From a virus: a stretch of DNA of 28,168 nucleotides. The notes beneath the pieces were generated by a model. The model did no database searches, was not told where the DNA came from, and was given only the letters and a program-made list of their open reading frames with translations. Position 1 is the first letter of the stretch. Every line of letters begins with the position of its first letter. Shown here piece by piece: positions 9,825 to 21,800 of the stretch. The translations under genes were made by a program, and so were the position numbers. The stretch covers positions 1-28,168 of IMG/VR virus record IMGVR_UViG_3300012950_000016; one strand, written 5' to 3'.

Positions 9825-9849
9825 AAGATTATAGAATAGTAAATTATTC

Positions 9850-12800
9850 TTAAGTTACCCTTTTGGGAAGTGCTCCAGTATTTCGTATACCAATACCTCT
9901 TCTTTGAGTTCCTGCGAATGTACTTAACCCAGAATCAACTGTCAGTCCTGTGACTCCTATGGAAATTGGTGAAGTGGAATCTCTAGTAATTCCACCAAGT
10001 CTTCCCCATGAGAATTGACCTATAGGAGTGTTGCCCAAAACAGTGGCAATACCAGCTGGATTACTTGCCATTGGAACAGTAATTTCTGCATTAACCCCAG
10101 TTGTTGAAATACCAGAAACAATATAAATGTTATCCAAGAATGTAGTTCCAATACCAACTACAGCAGCATCACTTCCAGTATTATCAATTGATGTTCCACC
10201 ATACCCCAAAGTAGTGTTGAAAATATAAATTGGATAATCTATTACTAAATCATCCCAATTGGAACTAGATTTATTCACAAAGAACTTAAATCCTAAAGTA
10301 GAAACTCCAATTGTTGTTGTAGTTATTCCAGTAACAATTCCAGAGAATCCCTGAATAATATCAATACTTGTCACATTTTCATAAATTGGATCTGGTAATG
10401 CTATTAAAATATTAGGAGGATTCGTTTGAGAATACCCTAAACCTACATTTGTAAGAGTAGTACCAGTAATTGAACCATTAGTAATAGTAGCAGTTGCTTC
10501 TGCAAAAGTTGAGACTCCAGCAACTTCATATTTATTTCTAACAACTGTTCCAACACCAACACCATATGGTGCCGAAATCAAAATATCAGTTGTTGCTCCA
10601 ACATAACCAGAACCACCACTAACAATATTAAGTGATGCAATACTACCATCAGCAGCAACAATAGCAGTTACAGCAGCAGATACTGAATTGCTATAAGGAA
10701 CAATCAAAGCACCAAAATCAGTAGCTGATGCATTAGGATAATCCCAAATACTAGTATCTTCCACAAATATATCAGTATCACTAGTTGCAACATCACTAAT
10801 AACTTTTGATGTGGGGTATATTAATGATTCAATAGAATCTCTAGATTTAGCAACCAACTCTCCATTAATATATTGATCAACTTTTTGCTTTGTCCAAGAA
10901 AGTGGTTTATAATTAAGAATGTCTATTCCTCGACCACCATATAAATTAGTTTCAAATTTATCAGAATATGACAGATCAAAGACAGTTCTCTTATCTTGTG
11001 TGATTGTGTCAGAAATAGCATTATTCTTATGTACCTTTACAGTATCTCCTCTTTTTAGGGTTTGATTTATATCCGTAATTAATTGATCATCTTCCTCTTT
11101 TGTTCCCCTATAGAAGAATACTGCAATATTATCTACCGCCCTTGGTGCAGTAGTAAAGGTAAATGATGTTCCACCTTCAAATCTATATGCAACTCCAGGA
11201 TCTTGGATTATCCCATTTATAACAACCAATAACGCATTAGAAAGATTTACTTGTGACCCCTCTGCTGCTTCAAAACTCAATAATTCATCATTATAATATA
11301 ATGGGAATCTTACTCTTGAACCATCCTGATAATTTTTAATAGAATCAATATAATCAAATTCACCAAATTGCCATGCACCGAATGTATCAGAATAAACTTC
11401 ATCAACACTCAATTCAAATTTTGATATTGGAGATATTAGATTTCTATGTGTTACTAATCCAATAGGTTCAATTATATCACCACGTTGGAAAGAATACCCA
11501 TTTCTAGCAATCTTATACTCACTTATATTAAACACTTCTGAACCAACTCCTACTGTTGAAGTTCCACTAACGGCAACATCAATTAAAAGACCAGTTCCGA
11601 CATCCGTACCTCCTGATAATCTTGATATTCCCCTAACTCCCAACTTTTCATAACTTGGTGCAGAAACGGATATTTCAGGATTCTTATAATCTGTTCCAGC
11701 AGTATCAATATTAAAAGTTAAAGCTCCACCACTTCCATTAGTAGATTTGCCAACATTTAGAGTAAATGTTGTAGTATTGGGTACAGATTCTACACCCATT
11801 ACAGAAATACTATCCCAATGTGCTGAATCAGTTATTCTAGGATATGTGTGCACAGACTGATGAGAATCTTGAGCACATGTAAATGATAGAGATCCTGTAG
11901 CAATACCAACCCAACTATTTGCTTTCTTAATAGCATTAGATGCAGTACCACCAGCCCATGTGTGGGTAAAGTTTCCATCAGTAACTGCAGTACCAACCTG
12001 AAGTTCAAATGTATTGGTAGTTTTATTTGCAATTGTTATCCACTTATTATTAATTGGATCTGTTAATCTTGGATAACTATGATTTGTAAGATTTGAATCT
12101 TTATCACAAGTAAATGTTAATGAGTTTTCAACAATCTTAACATAGTCACCGTCACTAAATCCATGTGATGCTGAAGTAACTGTCATTATTCCTGTTGCAG
12201 GAGTATAAACAGCATCAGTTACATTTTTAGTAGTTTCTGCAGATAGACTATGAGTAGCAGTCGTAACTGTCATTATTCCTGTTGTAGGAGTATAAACAGC
12301 ATTAGTTGCGGTAAGATCACCAGGAGTACCACTTAATCTCCTAATTCCATTAGATGTAGCACCTCTAAAGATGTGTGTGTTAATTCCTACTGGATGTGCT
12401 GATATAGATGCATTTTTACCACTACTTGCAGCACCAACAACAACAGAAATAGTATCATCATCAATCTTAGTAAGTGCTAAATTCACTGCTCCAGCAGCAG
12501 GATCAGTTGCTCTTGGATAATAATGAGAAGTTTTATGATTATCTCTAGAGCAAGTAAATTCTAAAGATCCCTGAACAATTTGAATATTACCACTACTTCT
12601 TCCATGACTAGGTATAGTTAAAGTCAATTTACCAGTATGTGATTCATATACTGCATTAGTGGGGGTCCATGGACCACTGGATCCAGTAATAGCATTTGTT
12701 ACTGCACTTACAAATGTATGATCATATGCTTTATCTGTAATTCCTATGGATACTGAAACTTCATTATTATACCCAGAACCATATGATAAGTCCCCATACC

Positions 12801-15800
12801 ACGAGAATACGGTCCCCTGACCCACGTAAATGTGTTCGATGGTACTTATGCCTACATCAGCACTAAACGTGTTTGCAGAGGATATTCCAGTAATATCGAA
12901 TGGGAAATCATTGGTAGCATCTGGGAAAATAGTTGTAGTTACTCCAACATGTGAACTACCACAAGTAAAGTGAAGTCCGACCATCTCAACAGAATTTACA
13001 ATCCCAAGTGCAAAACCATGATCTCTTGTTGTAGTAACAGTTAAGATACCAGTAGTATTATCATAAGATGCTGTACTAATCGAAAGAGGTGATCTAGTTA
13101 ATGGAGATACAGTTGTTCCAACACCAACAATACCACTAATTCCACCCGTAGCATTGATTGTAGGTATTACTTGTGCTCCAATGAGTGGTGCATATCCATC
13201 TCCACCAGAAGACCCAAGAGAAACAATAACCCCACCTCTAGGAATTTGATTTTGATTTATATCAGCTGCTGATATAAAGATTTCTCCGCCAGCAGCACTA
13301 CCATTTGAAGTAGTCATACCACTAAAGGTAATACTTGTTACTCCTACCGTTCCTGTATCATTAAGACTATAATTATTAATTGGATTATTATCAGTAGTTG
13401 GTGTCTGGAAAATACTATTGATGAATACTATACCATTACCACCATCAGTTCCAATTCCAGTAGTATTTGCTCCACCAACAGTAAGATCGAAAGTTCTACC
13501 TATTCCTGTAAATTGATCCGAAAGATCATCATATATTTGGTTAGTACTATAATCATTTCTTAAAAATACTCTTCCTGTGAAACCAGACTTTGCAGATGGT
13601 AGATTACTAATATCAACCAATGGAAGTTGTGGATTTCCTCTCGGAGGAGCTGTAAAATGAAGTTTATTATTAACAATATTGTAAGAACCTTTATAAATTC
13701 TAGCATCCGTAGAATCAGTATGCGCAGTTGCAGATGAACCTACAAATGCTCTGTCAACTTGAACTAAAGTTGATGCTCCTACACCAGTTATTGGTCCAAT
13801 ACCAGTTGATCCAAAACCAACATTAACAACTTTCATATATTCATCATCAATTCTTAAAATATCTTCTGGATTAATAGTTCCTATTCCACTTAAAGCAAAT
13901 ATTGTCGATGCTGTACCAATCTGTCCACCATTATTTCCAGATAATGTATGTACTAACGGAGTATAAATTAATGGATACTGTACTAATTCATCTATAGTAA
14001 TAAGTACTTTTTCATTACTTTTAGACATTGCCAATTCATGAATATTTCCTTCACCAGAAGATCCAAAGGAAACATTAGTTCCTGCCATTGCATTACTTCT
14101 AGTTGTTGCAAGTTTAAAGTTATCATCATCTTCTCTAATAGCATATACAACTGAAGGGAGAGTATGACCAATACCATACGTCATTGCAGTTGATCCAACC
14201 CCAACAAAACTGGAGTTGGGAGTATATTCTAATGCCTCACCAGTTCTAAACCAATGACTGTCAATTGAAAATACTCCCGTAGAAAGATTTACTACTGAAG
14301 AATCAGAAGGATTAAATGTTTTTGCAAAAATTGGAATACCATCAGATTCTAAATCAAAATCAAGTCTATCAATTCTTGTACCATTAATTGCATTATATTG
14401 TTTTAAAGTAAGATCTTCTGTAATATTTCCATATTCCAGATTTGGTGGAATATTTAATGTATCATTTTCAGTATAGAAACATTCACTCAATGATGTGATC
14501 CTAACTTCGGATGTTATTGCAGCATCTGGATAGAATTGTAGTATAAAATTACTACCAGAATATTCAATACCAAATGTTCCGATCCCAGAAAGATAATCAT
14601 CTATTGAATCACTACCAGCAGAAAGGAAAGATTCTTGTTCAATATAACCATTATAATCATTATCCTGCACTCCTAAAAGTTGATGAACAGCTCTTTGAGT
14701 AGATCCAACACTAACTTCAACTAAAGACTTAAAGCAATTAAAATATTGTTTCTCCAAACTTAATACAGATGTTGATGCAGCAGAAACTGTTGACTGATAA
14801 TCTGATTGATATATTGCCGATCTTTCATTTCCTGGTATTTGACCACTTACTTTATATCTAAATGTTCCAATACCAGCATTAGATGCAGTTTCTCCAAATC
14901 CAACTATTTTCGATTTAAGTTGAATATCATTACTTAAATCATTTGTATAATTAACATATACATTTCCGGCATTAATATTTGCACTAAATGTACCTATAGA
15001 ATTTTCTGAATAAGGAACAAGACCATCAGAATCGAAATAATATTCACTCAAATAAGTATCATCACCATTATGACTAATATACAATTCAACAAAATTCATC
15101 TCACTTGTTACAGTATCAAGAACTTGAGTAGTAAGATGTAATGATGAATATTTTTCAGTAGCAACTCCTACAATAGCACTTGTTATTCCTGTGCCACCAC
15201 CTGTATCTGCCGTTACAATACCACTGTAAGCAATTAAATCCACAAAACCAACAGAAGTCGTTCCAATTCCAGTTGAAGCATATCCAAAACTATGATTAAT
15301 AAATTTTAAATCATAATCTGTACTATATGGATCTGCAGGAGTAAATCTTAAATAATTAGCACCTTCATCCGTTTCTAATGAATATGTTCCATAATCATCA
15401 TTAATATGATCAGTAAAACCTGTACCAACATTAGCCAGATTTCCTTTCTGTAATAGGAAATGATCCGTGCCATTACCCAATATAACTAAATCTACCAGTT
15501 GAATCTTATCTAAAAATATATCAGTAATTCTCACCAATATATTGTCATAAGAAACTACATTATCCAATTCGTAGAAATTTAAATATTCAAATGGATCTCC
15601 GCCTTGATCTGAAAAAAGAGTCTCTATATTATCTATTCTTAAAACTACATTAGTCTTAGAAAGTATATAATCGGTTAATTTCTTGTTTTTTAATTTTAAA
15701 AACTTAGATTGCGATCCAACAGTATCAATATCTAAAACATCATCAAAATTATAGATCGTATCTACTCTAATTTCTTCAAGTACATCACGTACTACTGTTG

Positions 15801-18800
15801 TAGCATTGGAACTACCAATACCAACTGTTGCTGTTGAAGATATTCCAGTATCTGCAAAATTCTTCAATCCAACAGTATGAACCATACTATTAACAGGAGA
15901 TTGCAAATCTTCCCATGTAATTGGACTCTTGATACTATATGATAAATTTTGATAATAATCATTATCAGGAATTACTTGCTGATCATCATCCAATTTTCCA
16001 ATATTATCTGCCCATCCAATATTTTTTCTATTTGAATAATTAACCTTGAATCTTCCAGAGTTTTTATCAATTTTCTCTACTGTTGCAATATTTCCACTAT
16101 TCTTACCAGTAATAATTTCACCTATAGTTAAATCATAAGCACCAAATACTTTAATAAACCCTCTATCATAACCTTGAACGGTCAAATCTCTTTCAATACC
16201 ATCACTAATAAGGATTTCACCAACAATAAAATAGGATGGTTCTTGAACTACTGCAAAAGATGGATAATGATCTTTTCTTATTATAGTTCCTGATGAATCC
16301 TGAATTGTTTTTGCAATACCTGTATTAGTTGTAACTTCACTAACATTTATTACAACTTCATCTTGAGTAATTGTACCATCAATAGCAGAATTTCTATAAT
16401 TTTTAACAGTGAAGAAATTAAATCCATAATCTACCGAATTAAATCCGGAACCAGCTGTACCAACTTTTTGTATACCTTCTATCCACACTTCTTCACCATC
16501 AACAAATATATCAGTAGCAAATCCAACTGCTGGAGTTGTTATTTTACATATAAACTCAGTATCAGATGTTTGAGAAATTTTCTGAATACTAACACCATTT
16601 GTATTATTTGTAGTGTATAATTCTACCTTTTTTTCTTTAAGTCCTTTTGGAGGTACATGAATATCTACAGAAGTAATGGCATTTCCTGTCAATTTTGCTT
16701 CTAAATATCCATTTGTAATTTCTACTCTAGTATCAGTATCAACAACAGCCATTGTTGGAGCGTTTGTATATCCACTTCCACCATCTACAATCGTAACAAT
16801 TCCAATAGTATTAGAATCTTTAACAGTAATGAATGGAGATATCTGCGCACATGGTTGCAAAGTTTTATCTGATGAATACTCAAATCCTTCATTAACAATT
16901 CTTACTTCTTTTATATTACCTATAGAAGTTGATGTTGGGATTATTTTTGGAACAATAAGAGCATCTGTTGCAACAGTAGATGCAGAACCAACAAAAATCG
17001 GAACATCTTTATATCCTCTTCCTCCAGAAGTAATATTAATTTTATCAATAAAACCAACTGCAGTTTTGGATGTAGTAGAATACTTCAAAGAATTGCATTC
17101 AGTTTGTAAATATGACAATCTTTCAGGTATTTTATCTAAAACAAGATCAAATGTTGTTGATCCAACACCAACAATACTGTAATCTAAGTTATAAGTGCTA
17201 TCAACATATAATATTTCTGAATGATTTGTTACTAAAGTATCTGCAGTACTAATATATCCACTTTTTTCTAGATTATAATATAACCGTGTTGGTAAATTGG
17301 AATCATAATCAAGTGTCAATGAAGCATTAGTACTAATTCCAGGAGTTCCTACATTGGTCAATATAAACTGATTTGTTGTTCCAACAGATATAAATTCATT
17401 ATTAAATTCCTGATCATAATAAATTTTTAAATTATATCCAGATAATGATGAATCTGTTAAATCAAATTTTAAATTATTATCCTTAACCGATACAATTCTT
17501 GGATTTATCGGAGAAATAGTTTGAGTTTCTCCTCCAGTAGATGCAAAACTCACTACGGATGGTGGATTTGTCTTGGAATTTTTATACGTCTCACAAAGAC
17601 TGATAATATCATCATCAATTTTATAAATGTAATAATCACCTGTAGATAATCCAGAAATGGGTAATGAGCAACCATAACTAATTTTATCCCCAGTATTTAA
17701 AGCATGATCAGTAAGTGTGATTTGATTATTTGCTGTATCAATATCAAAAGCATCAATTGAAATGGGATTAGTTAAAATATTTTCATTATTCGAACCTCTT
17801 GTTAAACGTACTGCTGTAGATGTTCCAGTACCAACAGTAAGATTTGGTTGCGAGACTAAATTAATTTTATCCCCTACATTTAAACCGTGGAAGGTGCTAC
17901 CCGATACTGGTGTAGCGAGACCAACCGTTGAAATTGAAACAATTGAAGTAATTTTCTCAAAGTTTCCTTTTTTCTGAAGAAATTGACTTTCTAATAAAAA
18001 TTCATCATTATTAGTTAATTGAGCTTGTGTATCACGGAAGAATACATCATCGGTATCAAGAGTGGTTCTTATACCAATAGTATTAATTGTTTTATTTGTA
18101 ACATAAACAGTAGTAGTAACTCCCGACGCTGGTAAATCCCATGGAGCTTCTGTATCAGTGTCTGAAATTTGAAGTTCACCACTAGATGGTACTGTTAAAG
18201 TAAGTACTTGATTAGTTTCAAATGGATGATTTTCAAGATAAAGTGTTTTTGTGGGAATAACTCTTGTAATTGTAGAATCACCAAAAGTAAATGAAGTTTG
18301 AACTCCAGATCCAGATGTAGTACCAACTCCTACAGAGTTTCTAGCATTAAAATATACCTTTTCATTAAGTTGAGATTCAAAATAATCTATGTTTGTATTA
18401 ATAGTAAATGAATCGGGAATAAAATCTATACGTGATGTTGCAGTATGAGAACTTCCTGGTAAACCTCTTTTTACTTTAATTATATTTTGATTCTCAAATA
18501 CATTCAATACATGTAAGGTCTCCGTTCCAATCCCAATGCTACTCCCAATAGCCACCTCTGTTGGGAAATAACTGACATATATTTCTGTAGTTGCTGCTCC
18601 ACTAGCAGTACATGTAGATAAAAGATTGCAACTATATGAAGTAATTCCTATTGTATAAGGATTGTTCAATTTAGTTAAATTAGTGCTAAATCCCGAAATC
18701 ACAATTCTATCATTATCAATCAAATCATGTTTTGGTAAAATAGAAACCTTTACTTCATTTCCCTGATTCCAGGTAAATATTGCATCTTGAGTAGTTTCTA

Positions 18801-21800
18801 TAGAAGTTTGTACATCATAAATTTCCTTTCCACCAAGTGAACCCACTCTGGCAGTTAATCCACCTCCACCACCTGTTTTACTATTATCAAATTCCAAATC
18901 ATCATGTATTGAATAACCAGAACCAGAATTAATGATCTCAAAATCTGTAATAGATCCTTGAGATATTGATTCAATAACTGCTTGCTGCCTGGTAATTTGA
19001 TTTGTTTCGATTAAGAAATCATTATCTGCATACTCATCAGATACTTTATATGGGAAAGTATTCCTAAGTAAATCTATATTATCGAAATCAACCGATTGAT
19101 CAAGTGTTTTATTTTCTTCTAATGTATTTGATCTATACGATTCTCCGATAAAATATGGAAATTGTGGATCTCCACTAGAATCAATTGTTGCATAATAAGC
19201 ATAAATACCATCTGGAAAATCTATAGTCTTTGCATATCTTCCATTATGTTCATCTAAATCTCCACTATTATCATACCGATAATCTTCTATAAAAAATCCA
19301 GAATCAAATCCATCTGGTCTATCAAAAACATTTAAAGAATTTTCTGTATATCCAGAATTTATCCTAAATGGATCAGAATTAGTATCTTCTACATCAGAAT
19401 ATGCATATGGACCATATATTGGATTTCCATCATATGCCCATCCAATTATATTAGAAACACTATCTCCATCATCTTTTAATGTTTCTTTTAATGTGTCAAG
19501 ATATCCACCAATAGTATATCGTAATTTGTTGTTTACTGTCTCTACAAAATACTCATTTCCTAATTTTTTATTATTATTAACTGATAATGTCCTAATATTG
19601 GAATTGAAAATTACACCCGATCCACTAGGTTTTACTTGAATTGAAGTAGATGCACTGGAATATCCAATACCAGCATTTATAACTTTAACATCACTTATTC
19701 TTCCATTCACTAAAATTGGTCTTAAATCAGCACCAGACCCCAATCCACTAGCATCAATTACATTTAATTCGGGAATTGAATAATATTCAAATCCACCAAA
19801 CTGAATATTAACTGAATTAAGAGTACCATTTACAAGAATTGGTTTTAATTGAGCTTCTCTACCAGTTTTTATCGAAATTATGGGTTTTTTCTCAACATTT
19901 ATTATACTTGATCCATATCCAGTTCCACCTTCATAGACATAAGTATCAAGAATACTACCTTTAACTATAGGTGTTGCGATAATTGTCTGATAAGATTGAG
20001 TATCAGTACCAAAACCAACTGAAGTATATTCTATAGCAACTTCAATATCTGGATAAGCAAAATTTTGATACCCAGAACCATTATTAGTAAAATTAACAGG
20101 TTTTTGATTCTTATAATAATAATCTTTACCACTAACAAGAGTGAACGGATTGACTGCACTTACACCAGCACCAGTATTTGTTATCGCTGTAGGTGAAACC
20201 TCATATTCAGATGCTGATTTAGAGTCCTTACAAGCTAGAAGTACTGTGCCTGATAGAATCTTAAGTGGGTGCCTAGATGGTACAAATTCTTCTGTATAAA
20301 GTGCAGTTCCCTTATTTACACGGAGATTTGAAATACTTCCATCAAAATCACCCTTAGTACCATCAAAACTACCAAGTCTAACTCTTGGAGCACCTGAATT
20401 AGCAGTTATATTTGTCGTATAAGTTACTGATAAATCTTGTAATCCATCAACAAATAACTTCAATACTCCAGATTTACGAGATACAGCAATATGATGCCAA
20501 AGATCATCACTAACAACAGTAGTTCCCTTACCACTAGTATTAAGATTGCTATTATCATCAAAAATCCATATTACTCCTGCAGGTGAATTTGTAACCATTA
20601 CTTGCAAATTACCTACAGCATGACCAGTTGGTCCATCTGTATTCCAAATACGACGATTTTTACCACCATCATTTGAATGAACTGCTGTCTTCATCCAACA
20701 TTCAATAGTGAAATCATCTGTTCCAAAGGCAAAATCACTAGATGCATCAAGATTCAAATGATCACTAGAACCATCAAAATAGACAGATCCAACATTTTGC
20801 TCAGTAATTCCAACATTTGCTAATTGGAACTTATCATCATTTAATTTTAAAATATAATACTCATCTTGAACAGAAAGTCCTTCAATAGGTGTAGTTTCAT
20901 AAGTATAATTGATTATATCACCATCATTAAATCCATGATTTATAAAATTAACTGTATTCTTAACTGTAGATATTCCTGCTGGTTTAACAATTAATTTTCT
21001 ATTGGTATATCCACTACCACCATCAAGTACAACAATTTCTGATATAGTTTTACGTTTATTGGTAGTTTTAAACTTATGCATTCCAGATGCATAGAAAGTA
21101 GTAAATCCTACAAGATTAGTTCCGATAGAATAGTCTGTATAAGAAGGATATAACTGAACTGTTGTATTATTATCAACTTTTATGTAATATGAAGCATTAT
21201 TAACTAAAGATGAAGTTCCAATACCAACTCCAATTCCTGTATTATTGTTAGAATCATATATAACTTCTTGCCCATTTACAAAATTATGATCCGTTAAAAA
21301 TGTAAGTTGATTAGTACTTACATCAATTCCACCAGAATTTGTTGTTGTTCTACCATCAAATTGTACTTCTCTTGCTTTATTCTGAATCCGTGCCTCAAGA
21401 ATTGCTCCGTGACCATTACCACCAATTACTTTAGCAGAATTAACTGAATGAATATCAAAATCTAACGCATCTATATCGACTTTTTTGATTTCACCACCAA
21501 TTACTAACCGCATTAATGCAGTTGTTCCTATACCAGTAGAAATTGTTGATGATGGTAAGTTAATAACATCATAATTACTACCACCATTTAATACATCTAT
21601 AGATTCTAAAGGTCCATAATAAACTTTATCTAAAGATTTGTAATTATTAATTTCTACACCATTGATTAACATTCCAGTAGGTCCTGAAAGTGTTAACTCT
21701 TTACTTCCATTTTTATTGTTTGTTGGTAATGGAAATTTCTTAAATATGTTCTGAGCACCAATTTCTTTAGCTTTTTGGGAGAATAAAGTAAAATTATGAG

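Noticed and set aside
16676-17182. 168-codon plus-strand open frame
   Set aside because: It lies fully antisense to the gp7-like gene, has hydrophobic low-complexity content typical of a shadow of Gly/Ser/Thr-rich sequence, and has no ribosome site or known motif.
10400-21600. CRISPR-like or mobile-element explanation for the repeats
   Set aside because: The repeats are in-frame protein modules of varied length inside one open frame, without regular spacers or transposase signals.
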